Positions 47,393-60,195 are shown, counted from the first letter of the stretch. The stretch: DNA of 64,000 nucleotides from Alitta virens (GCA_932294295.1 OW028573.1:630001-694000), one strand, 5' to 3'. The notes: generated by a model not told the origin, from the letters alone. Translations and numbers: made by a program.

Positions 47393-48950
47393 TCAAGAAG
47401 TTGAACAATCATTGCATAAATCTGCCTTATGTTTCGACCTAGCTCTCTTGATGAGATAACCGGCTAAGTATGCTATGACATTTTGATCCTGACAATCCTC
47501 AGGTACTTGAGGACAATTTCTTATTTCAGAGCTGATCATGATGGAGCTGTAGTCATCTGCTGTAATATCACTACCAGTGGCACTATGACAGTCACTGGTC
47601 TCTTGCATGGAAGGCTGCAGGGGTGGATCTTCACTCACCTTTGATGTGAGACTTTCCACACCAAGAAAAAAATTGTCGATGTCATCCTGACAGTTCTTTC
47701 CTTGGATTGGAACAAAAATATTGTCCATTGCAACCTGTCGGTAGGCAGCATTAAACTGCACACTGTCAGGATTAATACAGTGCCCACCTCTGTGACGAAT
47801 TTGTGAAAAGAAATTTTCTAACCTGTCTTGATTCAGTTTATTAGTATATATAAAACTTCAAAAGCATGTTGTATTTTCAACTCATCCTAAAGCAATTTCA
47901 AACATATGATGTTATGTTGCCAACCTAATACTGATGGCAGTTGTTTACCAGATTTACCTATCTGTGTGAGATATGGCAGCCACTCCATGCATTTGTCCAA
48001 AAATTCTAAGAGAGATGATGTTGGAGTTATGCCTCTTCTAAGAATGTGACTGTCATGCAGTGACCGACTGTTGAATACATTGAACAGAGAGTCCATATTT
48101 TCAATAAACTGTGCCGTTGCTGTTGCATCCTCTTCACCTGCCCATTTCCCAAGGTCATGCATGGATCCTATGCTTGCTGCAACAGTGTGGCTCAGCACCT
48201 GAGTAGCAAGTTTCACTGACATGGTTTTGAAGGCAGGTACATTGATGTGTTTGAATGTAATCTTTGGAGCCATACGGATGTTCCTAGCATGATCAAATTT
48301 GAACATGTCCTCAATGTATTTCCACTTAATTGACCTGCCATTGAGGTTGAATCCATGCTTTTTCAAGTTGTTCCTGATATTCTTAATGAGGTGAGGAGGA
48401 TCATACAGTACAAATATTTTTTCTCCATAATGATCAGTAAAGTAAGGCTGGTATATATTGTTGATAATCTGGAGTTTATTTGTTTTGATATCATGAACTT
48501 ATTGTTGATAATCTGGAGTTTATTTGTTTTGATATCATGAACTTATTACAAGTGTCTGAGTTCATGTACATGACTTACCTGCAGAAATCCTCTTCTTTTC
48601 CACATTGTGACAAACAGTTGGACCTTTCCGTTTAACTGTCAAACTTTTTGGTGGATTCGGAGCATCTATGAGTGTTGGAACAGCATTCCAGTTCAACCCC
48701 TTGTGGCTGAAAATGACACAATCAATTTTAATTAATGTTGAAATCAAAAGAAAAAGGGGAAACAAATCAGTGGGAAATCAATTTTAAAAACTGCAAATAC
48801 TTACATATCATCAGCTATCTTGAACTGCCCCGACTCGAAGTGTCTGCTGCACACTCTGTAATTCTTGTACAGCTTTTCATGAGGAATTTTGTCTAGGGAA
48901 GCATTTCTGAGATTTTTAATCCAGATCAGAAATTTATGAAAGAAAAATGG
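47393..48950 (-). pseudogene. P-element/THAP9-like transposase remnant
   Basis: In minus-strand order: part of a THAP zinc finger ending at 48805 (YRVCSRHFESGQF; the N-terminal C-x2-4-C is not seen), exon 48579-48706 (LNWNAVPTLIDAPNPP, the conserved AVPT motif), an exon from 48447 down (VLYDPPHLIKNIRNNL, KTMSVKLATQVLSH), and a last part at 47761-47393 ending in NVIAYLAGYLIKRARS with a C-x2-C pair. Splice sites bound the first three. The long section normally found between the THAP domain and DPPHL is missing, so this is an internally deleted, non-autonomous copy. A 44-bp tandem duplication sits at 48455-48545. Confidence 0.8.
48455..48545. repeat. 44-bp tandem duplication inside the P element
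   Basis: Two identical units start ATTGTTGATAATCTGG and end ATATCATGAACTT. Confidence 0.9.
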
Positions 48951-49185
48951 ATGCTTTATAGTTATCATTCATATGATATAGGCCTAATAGCCTCATGTGA
49001 TCAAATGTTGGAAATGGAGTAATTGCAATATACCTTGTGTGACATGTAAGGTTAGTATGCTTGTTTATTACATGCAAGGGATACTACAGCCCTGCCTGCT
49101 CCACACCACCCTAGAGAGGGCAGCACCTGTCAGTTGAATGGCGGGGAATGGGATTGAAACGTCTGTATGTTGTCTGTGTTGACAG

Positions 49186-49565
49186 GACGACGCTGAAGCC
49201 CAAGTGATGGCTGTATGCTGTGAATATTTTACTGATGAGGGGGGAGGAGCAGGCTTGTTCGTCCAGGTCTTCAATGACCAGAACCGTTGTCCCATCTGGA
49301 TTTTTGAGGAGTGGCAACACAATGTTCTCTGGAGGAATTTCGTCAAGGGTGATCAGTTTAGTGCCAAATTTTTCCTTCCATTTGACCTCGTTGTCGGTGG
49401 GCACCCCCCCCCCTCATGTATACAATTCGGGTGAAGTCTTTTTCCAAAATTTCATTGCTGTTTTCTAAAATTTTTTCCCAGCAGTGTGGATTTACCAGTT
49501 GAACTTGCCCCCAAGATGACCATTCGAAACAAAGGCGGCAGACAACCATTAAAAACTTGTGCCAT
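49186..49565 (-). pseudogene. N-terminal part of second Polinton packaging ATPase
   Basis: The ATG at 49565-49563 is followed by MVILGASSTGKSTLLGK (Walker A). A frameshift lies in an A run near 49470 and another in a G run near 49407. The frame then runs through DEIPPENIVLPLL and Walker B (TTVLVIEDLDE) to VVLSTQ, where the P element cuts it. Its start codon overlaps the integrase stop by one base (TAATG). Confidence 0.8.
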
Positions 49566-50062
49566 TATGCGACGGGTTGAAGTTCGGCTCGGTAGAAGAC
49601 ATCTGTGATTGCTTCTGAGTCCGTCAATGAAGCAATGTTGTAGGTCGTTGGTTTGGTCTGTAACACTTGTGAAATTACGAATTTTTCTCCTGTGAAAGTA
49701 GTATCAGTAGATTTCTAGAATCTCCCAAGGTATCTCGTTATGCGTACGATTTGCCCTATTTCTAAATTTTTGTCCAAAATAGCAAACTGGTGTTTCCACA
49801 CTCGAGTCTCATTTTTTGGGTTCACTTCAGCGGGGCTCATTGACTGGGGTAGGGCAGAATGTGTACTTTGGTTGTATGCGGAAACAAAGTCTGGTAACTT
49901 GTGGATGAAAATTCTCGTCTTGTTATGTGTCATGTAGCGACCAAACTTTTCACGTAGTGTCCTAATGACTCGCTCCACAAGAGCCGCATGGTACACATTT
50001 TCAGCCGTGAAATGTACGATGCTATATCTTTTGAACAGGTGTTGTACGTGTGTGTTCAAAAA
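49565..50062 (-). pseudogene. Second Polinton integrase, C-terminal portion
   Basis: The minus-strand frame begins after the junction at about 50062 with EFLNTHVQHLF and continues through VERVIRTLREKF (catalytic Glu region), FVSAYNQSTHSALPQSMSP and QIVRITRYLG. After a stop or frameshift near 49720 it ends YNIASLTDSEAITDVFYRAEL. The N-terminal zinc-binding region and the first two catalytic Asp residues are absent, cut off by the unrelated sequence to the right. Confidence 0.8.
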
Positions 50063-50065
50063 TTC

Positions 50066-50092
50066 TAGATGATGTTCGGCGAAAATTCCGAC
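50066..50092 (+). repeat. 27-bp direct repeat, left copy
   Basis: The stretch TAGATGATGTTCGGCGAAAA plus TTCCGA recurs at 51208-51234. It bounds the unidentified coding relic and sits exactly at the break in the integrase. Confidence 0.9.
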
Positions 50093-50114
50093 AAGTGAAC
50101 ATCGTAAACACATT

Positions 50115-50184
50115 TGCGTGCCTCGAGCTACAGGGTAATGCCAATTGGCAAAAGCTTGCCTCGAGCTACAAGGTAATGCCAATT
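50115..50184. repeat. Short tandem duplication, about 36-bp period
   Basis: GCCTCGAGCTACAGGGTAAT and GCCTCGAGCTACAAGGTAAT occur in tandem, each followed by GCCAATTGG. Confidence 0.85.
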
Positions 50185-50323
50185 GGAACAATACGCAGAC
50201 TGATGATGATGAAACAGGAGACGTAGGCAATGACACCTTCCCGCACGGGAGCTCACCTTACCTCTCCCTCACTATCAAACTTATAGCACTGCTCCCCGAG
50301 ACAGCAAGAAGACACAACCAATC

Positions 50324-51297
50324 TTGAAGGACCTCCAACCAAGTCAGAGGATCAGTACAATGAGCGCAACATTTATCAAGATGAGTGACTTCGTCGAAGA
50401 CATTGTCCCGAATATTGAAACACGGAGGCTCTGGATGCCAAACTTGGATATTTGTTGTTCGGTCTTTGACTGGGTGTACACCATTCAAGCCGCGGTGGAA
50501 TCGCTCTTGCAAAATTTGTTACCGTGGAGGAAAGCTGGTTACATTGCCCTCTCTCACGAAGAAATGGGATACATTCTACACAATTTGAAAAGTTGGTTCC
50601 AAGAGGACTTTGTCTTGATGATAGGAGGCTGGGGTCACTTCACCACCACCCACCCCAAATGTGGCTGTGGCAGAAAACCAGACGCCAACATATGTCAAAT
50701 GCGGGGCAAGCATCGTATGCGATCCTCCTCCTTCACCCGTACACGCTTACTGCGGACCAACAGGACGGGGAACGGCAACAAAAAACCTGTCGTCTCCCCC
50801 CAGCTCCCCCACTGCAGAGGGTAACGAGAACGAAGCATTTGTGTACGAAAATATCTCCCCTGCCACCGTGGGGAGCCTTGAGAGCGCCGGGCAACCACTC
50901 CACCTGAGCGTTGCGCACCCAACAAATCCAGCAAGCGCAGACTTTGACTTTTCCACGGAGTGTCTCAATGCGCTAATGGAAGACGAGGGACCACAAATGC
51001 ACGAAAAGAACAAACAAAAACATACCAACCGTGAAGAGGGCGAAACGTACCACGAGGTACGAGACGCAGGGTTGCAGGGAATTGAAGGAACGGGTGAAAC
51101 GCACCACGGTGTCATAGCAGTGCATTCGTGCGCCAATAAAAGTGGAGCTGCACCTGACGACCGCAAGAGACGCCGTGGACTTGGATAACGACTGGGAGAC
51201 CAAGCTAGATGATGTTCGGCGAAAATTCCGAGCAACCTACGATGCCACACGTGGAGGAGGTGTGAAAAAGCGCTCTATATTATTACCATGCATTGAT
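50324..51297 (+). pseudogene. Unidentified GC-richer coding relic
   Basis: Three overlapping plus-strand frames follow one another, each shifted by one base: about 50324-50660 (MSDFVEDIVPNIETRRLW, LSHEEMGYILHNLKSWF), about 50661-51140 (VAENQTPTYVKCGASIVCD, FSTECLNALMEDEG) and about 51145-51297 (ARDAVDLDNDWETKLDDV, TRGGGVKKR). AATAAA follows directly at about 51303. The codon-like composition and GC content differ sharply from the AT-rich neighbourhood. No family was recognised. Candidates are a viral gene linked to the adjacent Polinton or a gene carried by another element. A long minus-strand opening over the same bases has no recognisable content. Confidence 0.4.
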
Positions 51298-54200
51298 TAA
51301 ATAAAATAAATTATCAATTAAGAACTCAGTGATACGTTAGTTTTGGTCCTTATTTTTCGAATTAAAAATATATTTCAAAATAAAAAATATATTTCAAAAG
51401 AGACTCATACAATAAATAAACAAATACATTTCAATTTTCTAAAGAACAAATATATTTAAGTTTACAATGTTCGATAATGTCATCAAGACCTATGTTGTTG
51501 TGAATTTAAAGTGAAATTTAGTGATTACACCAGTGGTGTACGTCTCATTGCAATTACTTATGATTATAAAAAAGGGTGCTAAAGAAAGTGAAAACATTGC
51601 CCATGTAATCCCAACATAATATGACCAATGCAGCATTTTTGAGTAAAAATAAAAAGGTAAGGGCAAGCAAATTGTGCTACACTGTACACTGAAACAAAAA
51701 TGTTCTGACTTGATTTAGAAAAGCAACTACTTTAGAGTCGAGCAAGGAAATTTATGGAATTCGGTTATTTCATAACTAATCAATATGGCATTTTATTACT
51801 GGTGTTTTAGGTCACAAGCAACATCCTTGATAAAACAACTAAAATTACAAGTTGGACAACAGGGTCTATGTATCACAGTTGTTCACAGTTGAGCTAAAAT
51901 GATAGTTGAGCTAAGTTAAGCTAAGTTAACCTTTAACACCTTTCGCACCACTTCCCATTTGTATAATTCATACTGAGATAAGAAACTATAGGAATAACAT
52001 TATCAGCTACATATCACAAAGAAAAAGGTAATTATCTATTCAATAAGACATTCATTGTATTGAGCTTTGTGTTGTAACCATAGTACTGTAGTATAAGGTT
52101 CTTTTGTTGAAATATGTATTTGAATATCTTTCAGTGTCACAGCTACACCACATAAGAAATCATAATAAAGAAACCATAAGCAGTCGGGTGAATTATTACA
52201 AAATAGTAGGGCTCTACCGCTACCATTTAATTGGTAAGGATAGGCAGGCCTGAAGCAACCATTACACTTCTGCGTTAACGCTCTGAGGCCCGTTTTCACC
52301 TTTAAATTTCTTTTTGAATATGTTTTGCGATTGTCCTATCGGCTTCAAACCTTCACTAAAAGTTGACAAAATGTCTCTAATTTAACCATGGTTTTATCAT
52401 CAAAAGTGATTGTAAGGGAAAAAAAGTGCTCGTAAGAGTTTGTTTTCATAATTTTTAGCGTGCCCAACAGAATGGTAATGATAGCAGTTTACCCATCTTA
52501 AGAGTTTTTCATAGTTTATCATTTATTGATTGATTATCTTAAACCTCAATTAATACAGTTTATACATTGTTTTAGGGACATCTAATGAAATATTAATTGT
52601 AGTCTTGTGATTATGCTATAATATACATTGTTCTGCCCCATTCTAAAGACCAGCCTATGATTAAGACCACCTCTAGAGTTAGACCACTTCACCAGTCAGA
52701 CCACTTCTCTATTAAGACCATTCATTATTAATATCATCTCACTATTATGACCACCTCACTATTAAGGACACCTAACAATTGAGACCTCATTATAAAAGTT
52801 GTAGAAAGGAAGTTGAAATTTATTTGGCACTGATCACCATTGTGATTGATTTTGCAACATGTGACAGAGTTAGATGTAATACAAGGGCAGAAATTCAACA
52901 CAGATTTATCTTTTTTAACAATTGGCCCTGCATGTGCGGTGGCAACTGCCATGGATGCTTCGAAAAAGATGGTTGGCCCCTTCACCGCGAGAAGTTTCGT
53001 CCAGGAAGTCTGGCTCCCAACTGTATATGATTGCGTAACATCCAAGTCATGTATACCCCTGTCTGTTTTAGATCTTTAAGTAAAACTTAAGATTGAAATT
53101 TGGCCATTATGAAAAAATTCTCACCAGCTTAATGTTTAAGATAGAACAATCTGAGAACTTAATTTCCAGTTTTTTGTCTATTATGAATTATTAATTCAAG
53201 AACCTTTTTTATCTTTAAGCCAATTAGAATACAAGTCATCATGATATAGATGACCACATTCAGCATTGTCAGATCATGTGCTGCCACCTAGTAATGCAAT
53301 TATGCTTTGTCATGATGTGACAGGTTGGAAGGCAGAATAGAAATATTAATATATATTGTGTTGTGATTAATATTTTGTCTTTTATTTCCAGGAGGGTTGC
53401 TGCTCAAAAACAGTTGTCATACATCGAAAGGCACACACCATCCTGATCATATTCCCATTGCTGAGGTAAATAGATGCTCTAAATAATGTGCTCTTACAGC
53501 AAATTGTAGGACACATAAAAAGCAAGGAATTACTTCATAGTTATGTTACTACTGCTTTTATGAACATGTGTTTTTAAAACAATTTTTTTTTTCTTCAGAA
53601 ATCTGCAGGCCCCAGAAAGCATGTACTCCGATCACTACATTACAGAATTGGAAACTTATAAGAACACTTGTAATGAAGACAGCATGGATCATTAGACCTG
53701 TACAACATACATTTCTTCCTTGGATAACACATCAGCATGCAGTATCCCGACACTGTACTTGCTGGTTGCATGAACTTTACATGTGTCAATGGATATCAGT
53801 GGTTTTTAAAATTCTCACAAGGTATAGTGTGATTAACTTGTTTCTTTTTTTCTAGAATGTGTCACATTTTACTTAAAATTAAAGTTCCAGGCACACATCT
53901 GTGTCGGGTACTGTCTGAATTAGCTTAACAGTCCTACAAGATTGTTTTTTTTTTTTAATGGATTTAGGTAATGATTATTTGAAATTAATTATGATGCTTC
54001 ACCAATATCTCTGGGGGAATTTCACTATTGATAGCAATTGTTATAAAATGTTTTTTAACTCAATGTGAATCAGCACATTTGATGTTATGATAAAAACATT
54101 TAATGAAGTGTTATTGATGTGATTATTAGTAATGTATCATTGAGCATATCATTTCTGATTTGTGACATTATTTTTATTGTACTTCATTTGCACTGTTTTT

Positions 54201-55867
54201 ATTGTGAGTCAATATACGATATAATAAATTGTTTACATGAAATGCTTGTTTTTTGTCTGATTATGAAAAATATTACTGCAATATTGACATATAGTCTGAT
54301 CTTGAACAAATATGTTTGGCAATATTGATATAATATTAAAAATTCCAAATTATGACATTTAAAAAGATATTTTGTCAATCATATTCAATAACATTAAATT
54401 GATATTACTGGAAACATAATAAAACATGTTACTAAGGTTGATATGTGCCTGATAGCATATCGTGACCATGCCAGTTGATAACATGAAGGCTAACATTGGT
54501 ATGCCCTCAGTGAACCCTTATAAAAAATATTAGAAATACTGTTTTGCCAATATCGGGAAGTTCTTTCTCGAACCTTATGAACACCTCAGGAGAACCTTAG
54601 AAATTAATATTTGTAGTAACATTGTGGGGATAATGTGAACACAAGACTGAAAATATTAAACCAAAATGTCCACATCAGCTAAAAAATGTCAACATTTTAT
54701 CCTTATAATAATATTGAAGAAAAATGTTGCACTGAGAAATGGCTAACCTTTACATAAGGTCATAGTGATATGAAATTGTCTGCAGGGGTACCTGAGCTAA
54801 AGTCCCTGAATAGGAAAGAACGGAGCAGGTTCAAGGAAAGGGTAAGTATTGTAATTAGGATTTTCTGATACACAAGGTTATCAGGGTGTATTGTCAAGGA
54901 ATGGACAAATCACATTAAGGTATGTTTTAATGAATATTGTATGTTTGACTGTCATACTGGTGATTATACTATAAGTCAGTACACAGTATGCAGAATATTT
55001 ATTTGCAATTAAATATGAAATTTTGATTAGTTTTTGTCGTTTTGGGGATAAATAATAAATGAGGTAAGGGAAGGTAAAATTTGGCCAATTGTGGTTTTGA
55101 GGTTCCAATTATTGATTGGCACTAATTACTCCTTAGGTTAATTAGTCCAAAGCCGGGATGTTGTAGTAGGTGACAAAAGTATTTTCGAAAGTATGGCAAT
55201 TCTAGGTCTCAGCCAAAAGTCTGTTTTGTCAATATTCTTTCAAATTACCGGTATTCAACAATTGATCTAATTAAATGGCATATATCTGTAATTCAAAATA
55301 TTCAAAAGAAATGCTTCAGTTTTTTGTAGTCTTTCCGTTATAGGTCACTAGATACTGAGCTCAACGAAAGACTAGGACATCAACAATAAATTTCAAACAT
55401 TTAATGAATAGTAAGTATTTATACAAAGTCTACATATACAAGATTACTAATATTCAAATAGTGCATTCAAAACAACCGACAATCAAAAGCCAGGTAAATG
55501 TGAGTTGTCATTCCTTGACCATACACAATATCCAGGGTAAATTAGCTATAATTAATCCCAAAATTCTTATCTATCTTTTTACTCACTGCCTTCCCAGTCT
55601 AGTTCTCTCAAGTCCTGTGTTCAGATCTTCCTAACTGTCTGCACAGATTTTCTCTCTCTTTCTCTCTTCTCTGCTCTGCTCTTCTTCTTCTGCTCTCGAG
55701 CTCTGATCTCTCTATTTCTTTATCCCCTGGTTATATACTTCTTGGCTTGACCGGTTGCTAGAAAATGCCTGCACTTGTGAATCAATGGTCAAGGAATGTG
55801 CAACTTAGCTTGTATATGTTGAACAAGCAAATTTTGACGACATTTTGTCATGTTTAGTTCATTTATA
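51298..55867. other. Intergenic, mostly non-coding
   Basis: It contains a degenerate ATTAAGACCACCT-type repeat at about 52640-52790. A possible spliced pair of small exons is at 53391-53465 and 53599-53695: CAG acceptors, GTAAAT donor, the second reading NLQAPESMYSDHYITEL then a stop. I could not attach these to a known protein. The remainder shows nothing recognisable. A TCTC-rich tract lies at 55645-55700. Confidence 0.4.
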
Positions 55868-58800
55868 TAATTACACCCCCGAGCCCGTAAAGCTGCTGGT
55901 GGGATAGGTGTGTTAATTAGAAATAACTTATACTCTAACGGGAAAGTAACTGTAATTAAAAATTCCAATTTCACTGTTTGGCTTAAGATTAAACAAAGCA
56001 GTAATACTGATATATTCCTAGCTGGTGTATACATTCCCCCACTTGACTTATCCTCAACAATATCAAGCTTCCAAGATAATAATGCCTTTCACCTAATCCA
56101 AGAAGAAATTTCACATTTTAACAAGAGGGGTACTGTTGCTATATGTGGTGACTTCAATGCCAGAATGGGGAAACTTCAAGACTTTCTGCTAACTCCAGGG
56201 AATGACATTATAGATATGCCAGGTTCACTGCCAATAACCCCTGAATTCCCTAATAACTTTCCCAGGCATAACCGTTATTCTGATGATAGTAAATGCAACC
56301 GATATGGTAAGGAACTAATTGAGCTCTGTAAATCTAGTGGTATGCGGATAATGAATGGATATTTCATGGAAAATAAGAGCACAGGAGGTTTTACTTGTTA
56401 CACTCCTTGTGGTAAAAGCCTTGTTGACTACCTAATCTGTGACTCCAAGCTTTATGAAAATTTGCAAACATTTAACCTAGAGCCACTTAATACAAATTCT
56501 GATTATCGACCTTTATCATTTTCAATACAATTGAATGCTAGGGATGTCTCAACTAACATGTTCAACCCATCAAAGCCAGCATGTCATAGCTCTAGTAAGT
56601 TTTATAGATATCTCTTTAATGCTGATGCTGTGGTTGGTCTTGTATCCTCCATAAATGGGAAACAATGCTCCGCAATGAATGAAAAGTTTGTAGAAAGCAT
56701 AATTACTGACAATGGAGTTAATGATGCAGTCGCAAATGTATATGCTCTCCTAGAAACAGCCATTACTGAAAATTGCCCAAAAAAATATCAAAAGGCTGCA
56801 ACTGATAGGTTTCCTAAAAATGAATGGTATGATGATGAATGCAAAAACCTAAAGCACTTAACAAATGACTATGCTAAAACGTATGACCTAAATGTGCAAG
56901 ATAACCTCCTGCAATATTATTCACTTAAAAAGTCATATAAAGCCACAACTCAAAGAAAGAAAAGAATCTTTCAAAATAAAATTAGAAATGAGCTCTGTGA
57001 ATTGGATATGAATAACCCATGTTACTACTGGAAATACTGGGATAGATTACATAAAAATAATAGTGTCTCAATTGCCAGTGATATATCTCTTGACTGTTTT
57101 GTAAAATACTTTGCAAGTGTGCAAGCCCCACCTAGTGAATATACTTCTACATTTGATATGCAATTCCTCAAATACGTAGAAGAGTTCATGGTAAACTTTA
57201 ACAACAGTCCCACTAATCCTAGTACCTACATGACTGATCACCCTATAACAATGAGTGAGGTACAGACTGAACTGAAAAGCCTTAAGCTGGGCAAGGCCAC
57301 CCTGGAATAGATGGAATCAGTAATGATTTTTACAAATATTTGTCTGACTACTTACTTCAGCCTCTTACAGTATTGTTCAACTACATTTTGGAAAAGGGAG
57401 TTTACCCAAACAAATGGTCTGAGGGAATAATTCAACCCCTGCATAAAAAAGGTAGTTATAGTGAACCCGATAACTATCGCAAACTGACTCTAATGGCATG
57501 TATGGGTAAAATATTTGAAGCCATTTTAAATAAGAGATTAGTCTTCCAAAGCGAAGCTACAGACATTGTAGATCCTAATCAATTTGGTTTTAGTAAAGGT
57601 TGCAGAACTAGTGATAATGTATTCATATTAGACACAATCATATCTTACCATAAATCAATTCGTAAAACCTTATTTATAACTTTTATAGACTTTTCGAAAG
57701 CTTTTGACTTTGTCAACCGATCATTCCTGTATTATAAAATGATAAAGAAAGGCTATGGCGGAAAGCTTGTAAAAATAATACAAAGTATGTTCGACATGTC
57801 TAGTGCTAAAGTTTGATGGCATGGTGAATTAGGGACAAACATTGATAGTACCCATGGCGTTCTCAAAGGTGGGATAGTCAGTCCCAAGCTATTTAATCTG
57901 TATTTATCAGACATGTGTGAATACCTAGACCAGACCTGTGGAGTAACAATATATGGGACAACATACACTCATCTACTATATGCTGATGACCTTGTCCTAA
58001 TTTCAGAAAGTGCTGATGGAATGCAGACTCTATTAAAAGATCTTGAAGCTTATTGTAAAAAGTGGCATCTAATAATTAACTCTCAGAAGAGCAAAGCTAT
58101 GATCTTTCGTAAATCTGGCAAATGTACAGCCCAAGATAATCTTGATTTCATTATTGAAAATGAGAAATTAGATATAGTTAATTCATACAAATATTTGGGT
58201 CATGTAATTAGTAACTCTAGCAACATACACAAAGTAATGTATGAGCATTTGACAACCCAAGCACAAAAAGCAATGTATGCTCTTAAAGAAAAGACAAAGT
58301 CTACAGTTGGCTATCTACCAGCAAAATTGAGTATCAAAATGTTTGACACATATATATTACCAATACTTGAATACAATAGTGAAATATGGTTCCGAGAGAA
58401 GCAAATTGAAACTCTCAAGAAAATACAAGTCCGTTTCCTTAAAAACCTGCTCAGTGTTAGGTGTCAAACTTCAACACTTGCCATTCTGGCTGATACAGGT
58501 AGATTTCCACTGATAGTCAGACAACATGCTTCAGCAATCAAATTTCTAGGCAGGCTAAGGTCAAATACATGCCCCTTGCTCTTGCGTAGCTGTTATGACA
58601 TTCAGACTAAGTTACATCAAAGAGGTGTTCCTTGCTGGCTTACAAGACTTTATAAAGTCACAGAAACTCTAGGTACAGATTCTGACAATTCCAGCATAAA
58701 CAAGCAAATTTTATCCTTGTTTGAAAAGGCTCATACTAAGATGCTCACTGAGATAAATGATGGTACGCTAAACCCAAAACTCAGAACATACAAAACCTTC

Positions 58801-59742
58801 AAGAATGATATTAGAATAGAGCCCTATCTGAATTATACCCTACCTAAATCCGTCTATTGTAATATAGCACGTTTTAGACTAAGCTCACACAACCTTAATA
58901 TTGAATTAGGCAGACACAAACGTCCTTATGTTCCTGCAGATGAAAGAATATGTGAAAAATGCAATCTGAACCAAGTAGAAGATGAGTTTCATTGTTTAAT
59001 GAGGTGTAAAAAATGGAATGATATCCGCTTAAACTTATTCCACATTGCTTGTAAATACATTGAGGGCTTTACTATTTTTGATCCAACTGAACAATTCTTA
59101 CAAATATTAACAACTAAGAACACTAACCTTAACTTTGCTCTTGGTAAATTTCTACAGGTAGCATTAAAATTAGACAGTAAAATATAAATGTTTTATATAA
59201 ATAGCAACTTAATGTCTCCTGGAACTGAGTGGCTGGCGGCACATTGATGAAACTGCTTCCGTGTGTGTATGACTTTGTACATTTGTATATTTGTAAATAT
59301 CTACTATTGTATGTCACTTCATATTGTATGTCACTTCATATTGTATGTCAACATCCCCATCTCATATTGTATATCACTTCATATTGTTTACCATGTTGAT
59401 AGCAGTTAGGAGTACATCATGTATATATATATCTATATATCTTATGCTTAGTGTCTAGTATTGTTATTGAACCTGAATTGTTGTGCTAAAACTATTTGTT
59501 GGTGCTTTTAAAACAGTATTATAACTATTATTTGTTTAGTTCCGGGTGCTTTAGAATTTCTTAGACAGACTATGTAGTGTTGATTAGTATTAGTTGATTA
59601 GTATATTATTATTTTAACTGTTGATCCATGTATTTCTATTATTTTTTTTATTTTTATTTTTTTGCCATTTATTATTTTGTCATGCTGACACATGTATCAA
59701 TTTGATATTTTGCTGTCAATAAAAATCTATATATATATAATT
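55868..59742 (+). mobile_element. LINE with endonuclease and reverse transcriptase, 5'-truncated
   Basis: The element starts inside the AP-endonuclease domain (GGIGVLIRNN, CGDFNARMGK, the terminal SDYRPLSFSI in place of the usual SDH). It continues through RT (NQFGFSKGCRTSDNV, IDFSKAFDFVN, LLYADDLVLIS), a thumb (MFDTYILPILEYNSEIW) and a C-terminal C-x2-C...H...C zinc knuckle (ICEKCNLNQVEDEFHC), ending at 59187. Only two lesions are visible: a one-base insertion near 57300 and a TGA at 57814-57816. The 3' UTR ends TGTCAATAAAAATCTATATA plus a TA repeat. The YADD box is intact. The clade is uncertain (I/Nimb-like or CR1/L2-like). Confidence 0.85.
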
Positions 59743-59799
59743 AGGCATATCATGTTAATTTCACACTTTCAACTTAATAATATCTTTCTACATTAAACA

Positions 59800-60075
59800 C
59801 ATATTTATGAATTATACATCCCTACAGTGGGAACATACATTTTATTGTTAAACATGTATCGATACATTAAATAGTTCTACAATAGGTTCTTTAAGGTAAT
59901 TCCTGAACCAAATTTTACAGTCATTATACAACCCTACAATGGGCACACAGCATAAACTCATTAATCATATTTGTTAATGGTATACCAATACATTATACAT
60001 CCATATAGTGGGTATCTAGAAATCATTCATTAATCAAACATCATTTCATTACATAGCCCTACAGTGGGCAATTTT
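59800..60075. repeat. Degenerate tandem repeat
   Basis: About four units with a CATCCCTACAGTGGG-type core spaced roughly 75-95 bp apart, heavily diverged. There is no coding content. Confidence 0.5.
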
Positions 60076-60195
60076 TTGTGACATCATGTATGTATTAATC
60101 ATTAAATACGTGTTAGGCTTAGACACACTTCAGTAATCCCTATATTGTATGACCTCCTTGAAACCATTTATTGATTACCTTAAGATATATAGTCA

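Larger units (their letters stand above)
46713..49178 (-). mobile_element. P-type DNA transposon with terminal inverted repeats
   Basis: The 2466-bp element has inverted ends: the left start CACAGACAACATACAGAC matches the right end read in reverse, with further diverged similarity over about 90 bp (including GTGTGGAGCAGGC). The flanks share TTGACAG (46706-46712 and 49179-49185), 7 bp or, with one base of slippage, the 8 bp usual for P elements. The host gene around it reads through once the element is removed. Its coding content is a THAP-type transposase on the minus strand. Confidence 0.85.

Noticed and set aside
50747..51250. Minus-strand protein gene opposite the GC-rich relic
   Set aside because: The opening reflects GC-rich codon mirror effects. 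It has no recognisable domain, and a polyadenylation signal supports the plus strand.
52779..53079. Cys-rich small protein gene
   Set aside because: All three overlapping frames on both strands are open over the same bases and none shows a recognisable domain or clear splice support.
59890..60075. CRISPR-like array
   Set aside because: The spaced cores are diverged and unevenly spaced, and the context is animal genomic DNA. It is a degenerate tandem repeat.
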